Below are positions 27,707 to 36,852 of a stretch of DNA of 64,000 bases, piece after piece. Position 1 is the first letter of the stretch; every line of letters begins with the position of its first letter. The position numbers were made by a program, and so were the translations under genes. The notes under the pieces were generated by a model that was given only the letters and a program-made list of their open reading frames with translations, was not told where the DNA came from and made no database searches. Source of the DNA: Solilutibacter silvestris. Its GTDB lineage: Bacteria; Pseudomonadota; Gammaproteobacteria; Xanthomonadales; Xanthomonadaceae. Where the stretch lies: contig NZ_NPZB01000002.1 in the NCBI RefSeq assembly GCF_002895945.1, forward strand, positions 1,116,001-1,180,000, read 5' to 3'.

Positions 27707-29550
27707 CCTGCTCCCAGTGCTTTCGCGATCTGGTAGGTCGCGAACGATGCCAGGTACGCCAGCGCGAACAGATAGCCGGCGGCGAGCAGTGTCTGCTTCC
27801 ACGAATGCGTTTCCCGGCGGATGGTCGCCAGCGTCGAGATGCATTGCGGCGCGTAGATGTACCAGACCAGCAACGACAGCGCGGTGGCCAGCGACCATTG
27901 CTGCGTGATCAGCGGCGCCAACGCATGCGCACTGGCTTCGTCGTTCTGCGCGGCGACCGCATAGACCGTGGCGAGCGACGATACCATCACCTCGCGCGCG
28001 GCCATGCCCGGGATCAACGCGATCGAAATCTGCCAGTTGAAGCCGAGCGGCGCGAACACCGCAGCCAATACGTGGCCGATGCGCCCGGCGAAGCTGTAAT
28101 CGATCGCGGGGCCGACGGCATTGGCCGGCGCCGCGGGGAAATTGAGCAGGAACCACAGCAGGATGGCCATCGCGAGGATGATGCCGCCAACGCGCTTGAG
28201 GAAGATCATCGCGCGTTCCCACAAGCCGATGCGCAAGTCGCGCAAGGTCGGCAGGCGATACGACGGCAATTCCAGCAGCAGGATGTGCTCGCCGCGATCG
28301 CGCCGCCAGCGCTTCATCAGCCACGCCACCAGCAACGCGCTGAGGATGCCGGCCGCATACAGCGCGAACAACACCAGCCCCTGCACGTTGAACACGCCGC
28401 CGACCGTGCGATGCGGAATGAACGCCGCGATCAGCAACGTGTACACCGGCAGGCGCGCGGAACAGGTCATCAGCGGCGCGACGAGGATGGTGGCGAGACG
28501 ATCGCGCGGATCCTGGATGGAGCGCGTCGCCATGATGCCGGGCACGGCGCAGGCGAAGCTCGACAACAGCGGGATGAAACTGCGTCCCGACAATCCGGCG
28601 CGATGCATCATGCGATCGAGCAGGAACGCCGCGCGCGGCAGGTAGCCGGACTCTTCCAACGAGAGGATGAAGAAGAACAGGATCAGGATCTGCGGCAGGA
28701 ATACCAGCACGCTGCCGGTGCCGGCGATGATGCCGTCGACGATCAGGCTGCGCAGCGGGCCATCGGGTAGATGCGCACCGGCCTGCAGGCCCAGCCATTT
28801 CATCCCGGCATCGATGCCGTCCATCAGCGGTTTCGCCCACGCGAACACCGCCTGGAACATCGTGAACATCACCACCGCGAGGATCACAAGACCCCACACC
28901 GGATGCAGGAGCCAGCCATCGAGGCGCTGGTCGAGGCGCGAGATCCGTTCCGGCATGCGCACGGCAACATCCATCAGGCGACGCGCTTCGGCGTGCAGGC
29001 CATCGTCGTCGAGCGGCGGTGCATCCACCGGCATCGGTGTCACCTGTGCGATGCGTGCGAGCAAGTCATCCGCCCCGCCCGCCTTCACCGCGACGGTCGG
29101 GATCACCGGCACACCGAGTTCACGCGACAACGCGGTGACGTCGATCTCGATGCCGCGCTTTTCCGCGGCGTCCATCTGGTTGAGTGCGACCACCATCGGT
29201 CGCCCCAGTTGGCGCACTTCCAGCGCGAAGCGCAGGTGCAGGCGCAGGTTGGTGGCGCTGACCACGCACACCAACAGATCGGGAATCGGTTCGCCGGGAT
29301 AGAAACCGCGACAGACATCGCGTGCGATCGCTTCGTCGAGACTGGCCGGCGTCAGGCTGTAGGCGCCGGGGAGATCGAGCAGCGCGGCCTCGCGGCCATC
29401 GGGCAGATGCAGGCGCCCTTCCTTGCGTTCGACAGTGACGCCAGCGTAGTTCGCGACTTTCTGGCGGCTGCCGGTGAGCTGGTTGAACAGCGCGGTCTTG
29501 CCGCAATTGGGATTGCCGATCAACGCAAAGCGCGGCATCGCGGCGCTCAT
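27703..29550 (-). CDS. feoB: Ferrous iron transporter FeoB
   Basis: The 615-residue protein has an N-terminal G domain with G1 GNPNCGKT (about residues 12-19), G2/G3 DLPGAYSLTP and G4 NQMD. A polytopic membrane domain with two Gate-like halves follows, including the conserved PRAAFLLDRMMH and LSSFACAVPGIMATR segments. It imports Fe2+ across the inner membrane. It is shorter than E. coli FeoB, as in other short-form FeoBs. It is coupled at both ends by overlapping start and stop codons (feoA upstream, the Cys-tailed protein downstream). Confidence 0.94.
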   Translation of the reverse strand: MSAAMPRFALIGNPNCGKTALFNQLTGSRQKVANYAGVTVERKEGRLHLPDGREAALLDLPGAYSLTPASLDEAIARDVCRGFYPGEPIPDLLVCVVSATNLRLHLRFALEVRQLGRPMVVALNQMDAAEKRGIEIDVTALSRELGVPVIPTVAVKAGGADDLLARIAQVTPMPVDAPPLDDDGLHAEARRLMDVAVRMPERISRLDQRLDGWLLHPVWGLVILAVVMFTMFQAVFAWAKPLMDGIDAGMKWLGLQAGAHLPDGPLRSLIVDGIIAGTGSVLVFLPQILILFFFILSLEESGYLPRAAFLLDRMMHRAGLSGRSFIPLLSSFACAVPGIMATRSIQDPRDRLATILVAPLMTCSARLPVYTLLIAAFIPHRTVGGVFNVQGLVLFALYAAGILSALLVAWLMKRWRRDRGEHILLLELPSYRLPTLRDLRIGLWERAMIFLKRVGGIILAMAILLWFLLNFPAAPANAVGPAIDYSFAGRIGHVLAAVFAPLGFNWQISIALIPGMAAREVMVSSLATVYAVAAQNDEASAHALAPLITQQWSLATALSLLVWYIYAPQCISTLATIRRETHSWKQTLLAAGYLFALAYLASFATYQIAKALGAG

Positions 29551-29801
29551 GGCGCGATCTCCGGCACGACTTCGATGCGCGCGGCTTCGCTGCGGCGCAA
29601 CGCGAAACTGGAGGTGCCGATGCGTACCAGCAGTGGATCGCGCCCTAACGGACCAAACCCGGAGACGCGCACCGGCTCCCCGGAGACGAATCCGAGTTCG
29701 CGCAGGCGGCGCGCCACGACATCGGCGGAACGATCGTTCCCGTCATCGTGCACGGCTACCACCCGGGCGCGCACATCACGCGGCAGGTCGACCAGTTTCA
29801 A
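29547..29801 (-). CDS. feoA: FeoA domain protein
   Basis: The product is a small SH3-like FeoA protein: KLVDLPRDVRARVV, then ADVVARRLRELGFVSGEPVRVSGFGP and RIGTSSFALRRSEAARIEV. FeoA binds FeoB in the cytoplasm and supports iron uptake. The stop overlaps feoB ATG. There is no ATG start. TTG 29801 is chosen because GGAAC lies seven bases upstream and the product then begins (M)KLVDLP as in relatives. TTG 29813 is in frame too, but it would leave almost no room between the Fur box and the start. Confidence 0.85.
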   Translation of the reverse strand: MKLVDLPRDVRARVVAVHDDGNDRSADVVARRLRELGFVSGEPVRVSGFGPLGRDPLLVRIGTSSFALRRSEAARIEVVPEIAP

Positions 29802-29816
29802 GACAAGTTCCAAATA

Positions 29817-29836
29817 GGAATCATTCTCATAATACC
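29817..29836 (-). promoter_or_regulatory. Candidate Fur box upstream of feoAB
   Basis: On the minus strand the sequence TTATGAGAATGATTCC matches the Fur consensus core (AATGATAATNATTATC type) closely. It lies just upstream of feoA, the expected place for iron-dependent repression of ferrous iron uptake. It is identified from the sequence match alone. Confidence 0.65.
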
Positions 29837-29914
29837 AGAATGAACGGGGCTCGGGATGGCGGCCCCGCTATCATTCAGGCAACCCCATCCAACCCGCCCA
29901 CCGGAGACGCATCA

Positions 29915-30700
29915 ATGCAGGAGACGTTGCAGGTCAGGCGCACGGGTGCGGTCGCGCGCTTGCGGCTGAACCGTCCCGAGGTGCACAACGCCTTCGACGA
30001 TGGCCTGATCGCCACGCTGACCGCCGAGCTGCGGCGACTGGGCGATGACGACGGCGTGCGCGTGGTGGTGCTGGAAGCCGAGGGCGCGTCGTTCTCCGCC
30101 GGCGCCGACCTGCACTGGATGCGCGGCATGGCGCGGATGTCGGAAGCGGAAAACCGCAGCGACGCGCTGGCGCTGGCAACATTGATGCGCACGCTCGATG
30201 AACTGCCGAAACCGACCATCGCGCGGGTGCAAGGCGCGGCCTTCGGTGGTGGCGTCGGTTTGGTGGCCTGCTGCGACATCGCCATCGGCGTGCCGGAAGC
30301 GAAGTTCGGATTGACCGAGAGCAAGCTCGGGCTGCTGCCTGCGGTGATTTCCCCTTACGTCATCAACGCGATCGGCGCGCGCCAGGCCCGGCGTTGGTTC
30401 GCCACTGCGGAACTCTTCGACGCCGCGGAAGCATTGCGCATTGGCCTGCTGCATCAAGTCGTGGCGATGGACGCGCTGGACGCCGCGGTCGATCGCCAGG
30501 TCGATCTGCTGCTGAAGGCCGGGCCGATCGCCACGGCAGCGGCGAAAACACTGGTGCGCGAAGTCACCGCGCATACCGATGGTGCACGCCACGATGCCGA
30601 CAACGCCGCCCTGATCGCGCGATTGCGCGTCTCGCCCGAAGGCCAGGAGGGCCTTGGCGCCTTCCTCGACAAACGCAAGCCGAACTGGACTGCACAATGA
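29915..30700 (+). CDS. liuC: Methylglutaconyl-CoA hydratase (enoyl-CoA hydratase family)
   Basis: The 261-residue crotonase-fold protein has the oxyanion segments FSAGADLHWMRGMARM and VQGAAFGGGVGLVACCDIAI with the catalytic Glu in KFGLTESKLGLLP. The HWMRGM motif and its place directly before liuD and liuE mark it as the hydratase converting 3-methylglutaconyl-CoA to HMG-CoA, not a fatty-acid hydratase. ATG 29915 lies behind CCGGAGACG; the frame upstream is open but antisense to feo genes. It begins the liuC-liuD-liuE-GNAT operon. Confidence 0.92.
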   Translation: MQETLQVRRTGAVARLRLNRPEVHNAFDDGLIATLTAELRRLGDDDGVRVVVLEAEGASFSAGADLHWMRGMARMSEAENRSDALALATLMRTLDELPKPTIARVQGAAFGGGVGLVACCDIAIGVPEAKFGLTESKLGLLPAVISPYVINAIGARQARRWFATAELFDAAEALRIGLLHQVVAMDALDAAVDRQVDLLLKAGPIATAAAKTLVREVTAHTDGARHDADNAALIARLRVSPEGQEGLGAFLDKRKPNWTAQ

Positions 30701-30713
30701 AGACTGCCCGCTG

Positions 30714-32714
30714 ATGTTCGATACCCTGCTGATCGCCAATCGCGGCGAGATCGCCTGCCGCATCATCCGCACCTGCCGGCGCATGGGCATCCGCGCCATC
30801 GCGGTGTATTCCGATGCCGACGTCGACGCGCAACACGTGCGGCTGGCCGACGCGGCGTACCACATCGGTGGATCGCGCCCGCAGGACAGTTATCTGCGCG
30901 GTGATGCGATCATCGCAGCCGCGAAACGGTCCGGCGCACAGGCGGTCCATCCCGGTTACGGCTTCCTCTCCGAGAACGCCGATTTCGCCGACGCGGTGGA
31001 AGCGGCCGGACTGGTGTTCGTCGGGCCGAACGCGGCATCGATGCGCAAGATGGGCAGCAAGGCCGGCGCCAAGGACTTGATGCACGCTGCCGGCGTGCCG
31101 GTGGTGCCCGGCTATACCGGCGAAGACCAGTCACTCGACACCTTGCAAGGCGAAGCCGATCGCATCGGCTACCCGCTGATGATCAAGGCCGCGCACGGCG
31201 GCGGCGGCAAGGGCATGCGCATCGTCCACGCGCCACTGGAATTCGCGGCCCATCTGGAAAGCTGCCAGCGCGAGGCGCGCAACGCCTTCGGACGCGATCG
31301 CGTGCTGCTGGAACGCTACATCGAGCGTCCGCGCCACATCGAATTCCAGATCTTCGGCGACAGCCAGGGCCAGATCATCCACCTCAACGAACGCGAGTGT
31401 TCGGCGCAGCGTCGTTACCAGAAGGTGATCGAGGAGTCGCCCTCGCCCTTCGTCACGCCGGAGCTGCGCGCGGCGATGGGTGCAGCTGCGATCGCCGCCG
31501 GTCGCGCCATCGACTACCAGAACGCCGGCACGGTGGAGTTCATCGTTGGCCAGGACGGCGGTTTCTATTTCATGGAAATCAACACGCGTCTGCAGGTCGA
31601 GCATCCAGTGACCGAGATGGTGACCTCGCTCGATCTGGTCGAATGGCAGTTGCGCGTCGCCGCCGGTGAAACACTGCCGTTGCCGCAGGACGCGATCTGG
31701 TCGAGTGGTCACGCGATGGAAGTGCGCCTGTACGCCGAAGATCCCGATGCCGGCTTCCTGCCCGGTTCCGGCAAATTGACGCGCCTGCGCCTGCCGGAAA
31801 CATCATCGCGCGTGCGCATCGATTCCGGCGTGGTCGAAGGCGATACCGTTTCGATTTTCTACGATCCGATGATCGCCAAGCTGATCGTGCGCGACAGCGA
31901 TCGCCCACGCGCCCTCGCCCGTTTGCGTGAAGCCCTGGCGCAATGTGAGATCGAAGGCCCGAAATCGAACATCGAATTCCTCGAACGGCTGGTGCGCCAC
32001 TCGATCGTCGTTGCCGGCGACATCGACACCGGTTATCTCGACCGCCATCTCGACGAATTCATCGGCGCGAGAAAGCGCAGCGCCGACGAGACGCGTCATC
32101 TCCACGCGCTGGCCGCTGCAGCCATCCGCATGACGACGGGAATACGCGATGCCGCATCGCCGTGGGCGCTCGGTGATGGCTGGCGACTCGATGGTGCCGG
32201 CTGGACGCCGCTGCATCTCGTTTCCGGCGCCGAGGATCTGCGCTTGTCGATCCGCGGCCATGGCGGCGACTTCGATGTGCGCGAAGGCGATGCCGTCAGC
32301 GAACTGCGTGGATTGCGCCTGCAGGACGGTTGGCTGAGTGGCCGCATCGGCGACAGCCAGCGCCGCGTGCAGGTGTCGGGTGATGGCGAACGCATCCTGT
32401 TGCACGATGGCGAATCGCGCTTGCAGTTGCGGCGCGCGTCGCTGTATCGACTCAACGATGATGATGGCGCAACCAGCGGCGATCGCGTCGCCGCGCCGAT
32501 GCCGGGACGCATCGTGCAGGTGAAGATCGCGGTTGGCGACCATGTCGAGAGCGGGCAGCTGGTGATGGTGATGGAAGCGATGAAGATGGAACTGGCGTTG
32601 AAGGCGCCGCGCGCTGGCGTGATCGCCGAAGTGCGGGTGAAGGAAGGCGATTTCGTCGAAGCCGATGCCGCGTTGATCCTGCTGGAGCCTGTCGTGCAGG
32701 AAGCAGCCGCATGA
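30714..32714 (+). CDS. liuD: Methylcrotonyl-CoA carboxylase alpha subunit (biotin-containing)
   Basis: The 666-residue subunit has a biotin carboxylase half (LLIANRGEIACRIIRTCRRMG, ATP-grasp loop KAAHGGGGKGMRIV, EINTRLQVEHPVTEM) and a C-terminal biotin carrier domain with the lysine in VMEAMKMEL. It carboxylates its biotin with bicarbonate and ATP for transfer by LiuB. ATG 30714, 13 bases after liuC, matches the family start MFDTLLIANRG. The stop overlaps the liuE ATG. It is an early-displaced partner of LiuB, which lies about 4.4 kb upstream. Confidence 0.95.
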   Translation: MFDTLLIANRGEIACRIIRTCRRMGIRAIAVYSDADVDAQHVRLADAAYHIGGSRPQDSYLRGDAIIAAAKRSGAQAVHPGYGFLSENADFADAVEAAGLVFVGPNAASMRKMGSKAGAKDLMHAAGVPVVPGYTGEDQSLDTLQGEADRIGYPLMIKAAHGGGGKGMRIVHAPLEFAAHLESCQREARNAFGRDRVLLERYIERPRHIEFQIFGDSQGQIIHLNERECSAQRRYQKVIEESPSPFVTPELRAAMGAAAIAAGRAIDYQNAGTVEFIVGQDGGFYFMEINTRLQVEHPVTEMVTSLDLVEWQLRVAAGETLPLPQDAIWSSGHAMEVRLYAEDPDAGFLPGSGKLTRLRLPETSSRVRIDSGVVEGDTVSIFYDPMIAKLIVRDSDRPRALARLREALAQCEIEGPKSNIEFLERLVRHSIVVAGDIDTGYLDRHLDEFIGARKRSADETRHLHALAAAAIRMTTGIRDAASPWALGDGWRLDGAGWTPLHLVSGAEDLRLSIRGHGGDFDVREGDAVSELRGLRLQDGWLSGRIGDSQRRVQVSGDGERILLHDGESRLQLRRASLYRLNDDDGATSGDRVAAPMPGRIVQVKIAVGDHVESGQLVMVMEAMKMELALKAPRAGVIAEVRVKEGDFVEADAALILLEPVVQEAAA

Positions 32715-33628
32715 GCCTGCCGAGCCAGGTCCGCATCGTTGAAGTCGGGGCGCGCGACGGCTTGCAGAACGAGAAGGCCTTCGTTTCGACCGCCGACAAG
32801 ATCGCGTTGATCGAACGCCTCGCCGATTGCGGGCTGCAGAGCATCGAAGCGACCGCATTCGTCAGCCCGAAGTGGGTACCGCAGATGGCCGATGCCGTCG
32901 AGGTGTATTCCGGCCTCCACCGCAAGCCCGGCGTGCGCTATCCGGTACTGGTGCCGAACCTGCAGGGCTACGAACGCGCGCGCAGCGTCGGTGTCGAGGA
33001 AATCGCGGTGTTCACTGCAGCCTCCGAAGCGTTCAACCGCAAGAACATCAACGCCGGCATCGATGAATCGATCGAACGCTTCCGCCCGGTGATGGATGCC
33101 GCGAAATCCGATGGCATTGCCGTGCGCGGCTATGTCTCCACCGTGCTCGGCTGTCCGTTTCAGGGCGAGGTGCCGCTGTCCGACGTGGTGCGCGTCGCCA
33201 AGGCGCTGCACGAACTCGGCTGCTACGAAGTCTCTCTCGGCGACACCATCGGTGTCGGCACGCCGGCCAAGGCACGCGCGATGGTGCACGCTGTGGCGCA
33301 GGAAGTGCCGGTTTCCGCGCTTGCCGTGCATTTCCACGACACCTGGGGACAGGCGCTGGCCAACATCCTCGCCTGCCTGGAAGAAGGCGTTGCGGTGGTC
33401 GATTCCTCGGTCGCTGGCACCGGAGGCTGTCCGTACGCGCCCGGCGCCACCGGCAATGTCGCCAGCGAGGATGTCGTCTACATGCTGCAGGGTCTCGGCA
33501 TCGAGACTGGCGTCGATCTAGCGAAACTCGCCGACACCGGCCGTTGGCTCGCCGGCGTGCTCGGCCACGACAGCAACAGCCGCGCCGGCAAGGCCGCCGT
33601 CATCAAGAACGACGCTGCAAAAGCATGA
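32711..33628 (+). CDS. liuE: Hydroxymethylglutaryl-CoA lyase
   Basis: The 305-residue TIM-barrel lyase has VRIVEVGARDGLQNE at the metal- and substrate-binding start, HFHDTWGQALAN with the metal-binding His pair, and the signature VAGTGGCPYAPGATGNVASED with the catalytic Cys. It splits HMG-CoA into acetoacetate and acetyl-CoA, the last step of leucine degradation. Its start overlaps liuD and its stop overlaps the GNAT gene, so all four genes are one transcript. Confidence 0.95.
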   Translation: MSLPSQVRIVEVGARDGLQNEKAFVSTADKIALIERLADCGLQSIEATAFVSPKWVPQMADAVEVYSGLHRKPGVRYPVLVPNLQGYERARSVGVEEIAVFTAASEAFNRKNINAGIDESIERFRPVMDAAKSDGIAVRGYVSTVLGCPFQGEVPLSDVVRVAKALHELGCYEVSLGDTIGVGTPAKARAMVHAVAQEVPVSALAVHFHDTWGQALANILACLEEGVAVVDSSVAGTGGCPYAPGATGNVASEDVVYMLQGLGIETGVDLAKLADTGRWLAGVLGHDSNSRAGKAAVIKNDAAKA

Positions 33629-34107
33629 GCTGGAACATTCGACCCATCACATCGGACGACGATGCCGCGATGGCACGGATCATCCGCGCGGTGATGCCGG
33701 AGTTCGGGGCGTGCGGCGACGGCTTCGCGATCAACGATCCGGAAGTCGACTGGATGTCGCGTGCGTATTCCGAACCACGCCACGCCTATTTCGTGCTGGA
33801 ACGCGATGGCAATCTGATCGGCGGTGGTGGCATGGCGCCACTGGCTGGCGGCGATCCATTCGTATGCGAGCTGCGCAAGATGTATTTCCTGCCGGAAGCA
33901 CGTGGCCTCGGCGCAGGGGCGGCGATGATGACGGTCTGCCTCGACGCCGCGCGCAACGCCGGGTTCCACCAGTGCTATCTGGAAACGTTGTCCGGCATGG
34001 ACGCGGCGATGCGCCTGTACGAACGCACGGGTTTCCGCCGCATCGATCACGCGCTGGGCGCGACTGGCCATGGCGGTTGCGACAGTTTCTATCTGCTGGA
34101 TCTGTAG
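33625..34107 (+). CDS. GNAT-family N-acetyltransferase at end of liu operon
   Basis: ATG 33625 overlaps the liuE stop. The 160-residue protein is a GNAT acetyltransferase: IRPITSDDDAAMARIIR at the start, the acetyl-CoA loop in LRKMYFLPEARGLGAGAAMM, and FHQCYLETLSGMDAAMRLYERTGFRRI. The acceptor is unknown. Translational coupling to liuE hints at a role linked to branched-chain acyl-CoA breakdown, but the coupling could be incidental. Confidence 0.82.
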   Translation: MSWNIRPITSDDDAAMARIIRAVMPEFGACGDGFAINDPEVDWMSRAYSEPRHAYFVLERDGNLIGGGGMAPLAGGDPFVCELRKMYFLPEARGLGAGAAMMTVCLDAARNAGFHQCYLETLSGMDAAMRLYERTGFRRIDHALGATGHGGCDSFYLLDL

Positions 34108-34160
34108 CGATCGCGCCCGCATCAGCTAAAATCGGCCCTTTCCGCCCGCAGGAATCCCGC

Positions 34161-34931
34161 ATGCAACTCGCCCAAGTGCGCGCCGTCATCACCGGTGGCG
34201 CTTCCGGACTCGGCTTCGCCACCGCGCAGCTCCTCGTCGCCGCTGGCGCCAAGGTCGCGCTGTTCGACGTCAACGAGGAGAAAGGCGCCGCAGCCGTCGC
34301 CGAACTGGGCGCGGACAAGGCCGTCTTCCTCAAGACCGATGTCAGCAACGAAACCGATGTCAGCGCCAACGTGGCGAAGGCAAAAGACTTCCTCGGCGAC
34401 CTCAACGCCTGCATCAACTGCGCCGGCATCCTCGGTGCGGGACGCGTGCTCGGCAAGACCGGCCCGATGGCGCTGTCGCAGTTCCAGGCAACGGTGATGG
34501 TGAATCTCGTCGGCAGCTTCAACGTCGCCAAGGCCTGCGCCGACCTGATGCAGCACAACGATGCCGGCGCCGACGGCGAGCGCGGCGTGATCGTCAACAC
34601 CGCCTCGGTCGCCGCCTATGAAGGCCAGATCGGCCAAGCCGCCTACTCCGCATCGAAGGGTGGCGTGGTCGCCATGACCCTGCCGATGGCGCGCGAACTC
34701 GCCCGCTTCGGCATCCGCGTGATGACGATTGCACCCGGCGTGTTCTGGACGCCGATGGTCGACGGCATGCCGCCCGAGGTGAAGACTTCGCTGGAAGCAT
34801 CGATCCCGTTCCCGTCGCGCCTCGGTCAACCGCAGGAATACGCCGATCTGGTCGGCTATATTCTCCGCACTCCCTATCTCAACGGCGAAACCATCCGCCT
34901 CGATGGCGCGACGCGCCTGGCAGCGAAATAA
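34161..34931 (+). CDS. Short-chain dehydrogenase, 3-hydroxy-2-methylbutyryl-CoA dehydrogenase-like
   Basis: The 256-residue SDR has the NAD loop [12 protein letters not shown], the NCAG segment and the active-site Ser/Tyr/Lys in [21 protein letters not shown]. It also shows [14 protein letters not shown] and [16 protein letters not shown], then [13 protein letters not shown]. These match mammalian HSD17B10 almost stretch for stretch. That enzyme oxidises 2-methyl-3-hydroxybutyryl-CoA in isoleucine breakdown and other short 3-hydroxyacyl-CoAs. The location 50 bases after the liu operon supports this reading. ATG 34161 follows GCAGGAAT. Confidence 0.88.
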   Translation: MQLAQVRAVITGGASGLGFATAQLLVAAGAKVALFDVNEEKGAAAVAELGADKAVFLKTDVSNETDVSANVAKAKDFLGDLNACINCAGILGAGRVLGKTGPMALSQFQATVMVNLVGSFNVAKACADLMQHNDAGADGERGVIVNTASVAAYEGQIGQAAYSASKGGVVAMTLPMARELARFGIRVMTIAPGVFWTPMVDGMPPEVKTSLEASIPFPSRLGQPQEYADLVGYILRTPYLNGETIRLDGATRLAAK

Positions 34932-34935
34932 CCTC

Positions 34936-35502
34936 ATGAAGGCTTGTGACATCAAGAAAGGCAACGTCGTCGAACACAACGGCGGCGTGTACCAGATCCG
35001 CGACATCGAACGAAGCTCGCCGCAGGGCCGCGGCGGCAACGTCAAATTTCGCTTCACCATGTACAGCGTGCCGGGCGGCAACAAGCTCGATCTCAGCGTC
35101 GGCGGGGAAGACGAGCTGAAGGAAGTCGATCTCGCTCGCCGCCAGGCGACGTTCTCCTACAAGGACGGCGACGCCTTCGTATTCATGGACGATGAGGACT
35201 TCACGCCGTACATGCTCGACGCCGATGTCGTCGGCGATGGCGCCGGCTACATCACCGATGGCCTCTCCGGCTGCTACGTGCAAGTGATCGACGATGCGCC
35301 GGTCGGTCTGCAACTGCCGACATCCGTGGTGCTGGAAGTGGTCGAAACACCACCGGAACTCAAGGGCGGCACCGCGACCAAGCGCCCGAAGCCGGCACGC
35401 CTCAATACCGGCATCGAAATCCAGGTCCCGGAATACATCGCCAATGGCGAGCGCGTGTGGGTGAACACCACCACCGGTGAGTTCGGCGGCCGTGCGGATT
35501 GA
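34936..35502 (+). CDS. efpL: Elongation factor P-like protein EfpL (YeiP)
   Basis: The 188-residue protein has the three beta-barrel domains of [24 protein letters not shown], a middle [22 protein letters not shown] and a closing [20 protein letters not shown]. The tip loop is SPQGRGGN, carrying an Arg as in YeiP/EfpL rather than the modified Lys of EF-P. EfpL relieves ribosome stalling at certain motifs. ATG 34936 starts four bases after the SDR stop. The distal stop overlaps a GTG that starts the next gene. Confidence 0.92.
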   Translation: MKACDIKKGNVVEHNGGVYQIRDIERSSPQGRGGNVKFRFTMYSVPGGNKLDLSVGGEDELKEVDLARRQATFSYKDGDAFVFMDDEDFTPYMLDADVVGDGAGYITDGLSGCYVQVIDDAPVGLQLPTSVVLEVVETPPELKGGTATKRPKPARLNTGIEIQVPEYIANGERVWVNTTTGEFGGRAD

Positions 35503-35866
35503 TCGCAATGCGATGTTGGCGCTGATCCTGCTGATGTCGGCGGGATCGGTGATCGCTGCGCCGTTGCAATCGGTGCCAGCATCGACATTGCAGCAGCCTG
35601 CCGCAGACGAACCCGGCAAGGGCGCCCAGGATCTTCCCGAGGATGTGCGCGGCTATATCCTGAAGCACCGCATGTGCATGCATTTCCGCAAGGACGCCGA
35701 GAGTGGCGATGCCGATGTGCGTGCCAACGCGACCCAATTGGCGAAATCGGTTTGTCCCGCTGCAGATGCAGCGACGTGGAAGAAACTCGTGCGCAAGTAC
35801 CAGGGACAGGACACCATCGGCGGCATCCTGCTGGCGGAACGGCCGCCGGAAATCCGCACGAAATGA
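35492..35866 (+). CDS. Small secreted protein of unknown function
   Basis: GTG 35492 overlaps the end of efpL and begins a 124-residue product with a signal peptide ([17 protein letters not shown]). The mature domain has two Cys, in [11 protein letters not shown] and [17 protein letters not shown], likely a disulfide, and ends in RPPEIRTK. Its stop overlaps the next acetyltransferase start. An ATG at 35513 would remove the polar head and is an equal alternative. No family is recognised. Confidence 0.6.
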   Translation: MRIDRNAMLALILLMSAGSVIAAPLQSVPASTLQQPAADEPGKGAQDLPEDVRGYILKHRMCMHFRKDAESGDADVRANATQLAKSVCPAADAATWKKLVRKYQGQDTIGGILLAERPPEIRTK

Positions 35867-36453
35867 CGGATCTCGCACCGGTGACGTTGCAGGATTGGGG
35901 CGTGACGCTGGAACCGCTGCGCCACGACCACATCGGTGCATTGATAGATGCAGTGGAGGATGGCGATATCGGCGCGCTGAACTACGTCGCGGTGCCGGGG
36001 CGCGCTGGCATGGACGCGTGGATCGAGAAGGCGCTGGAGATGCGCGATGCCGGTCGCGAGCTGCCGTTCGCCATCGTCGCCGATGGTCGCGTCGTCGGCA
36101 GTACGCGTTTCTACGACATCGACATGACCGTGCCGACGCTGGCGATCGGTTACACCTTCCATGCGACGTCGGTGTGGCGCACGCACGTGAACACCGCCAA
36201 TAAGCGCCTGATGCTCGGGCATGCATTCGATACGCTGGGCGCACAGTCGGTGTATTTCCATACCAGTCATCTCAATCTGCGCTCGCAGGCCGCGATCGAA
36301 CGCCTCGGCGCGCAGCGCGACGGCATCCTGCGCGCGCACAAGCGCCACAAGGACGGCAGTCTGCGCGACACCCATACCTATTCGATCATTGCGGCGGAGT
36401 GGCCGGCGATCCGCACTCGGCTCGACGAACGGTTGGCGAACGTTCCGCGCTGA
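35863..36453 (+). CDS. GNAT-family N-acetyltransferase (RimJ/RimL-like)
   Basis: The 196-residue protein begins WGVTLEPLRHDHIGALIDAV and shows the RimJ/RimL-type features GSTRFYDIDMTVPTLAIGYTFH, NKRLMLGHAFDTLGAQSVYFHTSHLNLRS and AIERLGAQRDGILR. Members acetylate N-terminal amino groups or small molecules; the target here is unknown. ATG 35863 overlaps the preceding stop. It is the last gene before a gene-free, repeat-bearing gap. Confidence 0.83.
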   Translation: MTDLAPVTLQDWGVTLEPLRHDHIGALIDAVEDGDIGALNYVAVPGRAGMDAWIEKALEMRDAGRELPFAIVADGRVVGSTRFYDIDMTVPTLAIGYTFHATSVWRTHVNTANKRLMLGHAFDTLGAQSVYFHTSHLNLRSQAAIERLGAQRDGILRAHKRHKDGSLRDTHTYSIIAAEWPAIRTRLDERLANVPR

Positions 36454-36510
36454 GGCGCAACAGCTCGCACGCGCTGGCTGGCGTGTGTGACCAGCTCCAA
36501 TGCGCGGGAC

Positions 36511-36755
36511 GCCGTGAATACATCCATGTAGGCTCGACTCGGCATCCTGCCTCGTATGCCCGCGCATCGGACTGGCGCACCCACTTGCCGCACGCGTGTT
36601 GTTGCTGCTCGCGAGAGCAACGGCACGCGCATGTTGTGACTCCATCGCAGCGACGAAACGCTACCCGCCCGGCAGCGCCTGCGCGGTGGGTCCCTATGGC
36701 CGACCATTCCGCGCCATGGATGGCGCGGCTGAGCCTACATGGATGTATTCACGGC
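36511..36755. repeat. REP-like inverted repeat in a 399-bp gene-free interval
   Basis: The interval 36454-36852 has no credible gene. A 25-bp arm at 36511-36535 (starting GCCGTGAATACATCC) is repeated exactly in inverted form at 36731-36755 (ending GATGTATTCACGGC), 195 bases apart. A short palindrome GCGCCATGGATGGCGCG precedes the second arm. Such paired palindromes resemble the REP/BIME-type repeats common in Xanthomonadales intergenic regions. The short frames inside it are repeat artefacts. Confidence 0.8.
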
Positions 36756-36852
36756 GTGTCGGACATAGGGACACCCAAGCGGGCGCACGCCGGGCGCGAG
36801 AAAGCTGATCCCTCAGCCCTGCTCTGAATGACAGCCAGCGCGTGCGTGACGC

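Noticed and set aside
36454-36852. Small protein genes in the gap after the acetyltransferase
   Set aside because: The frames arise from the inverted repeat and lack ribosome-binding sites; both strands encode similar peptides because of the palindromes.
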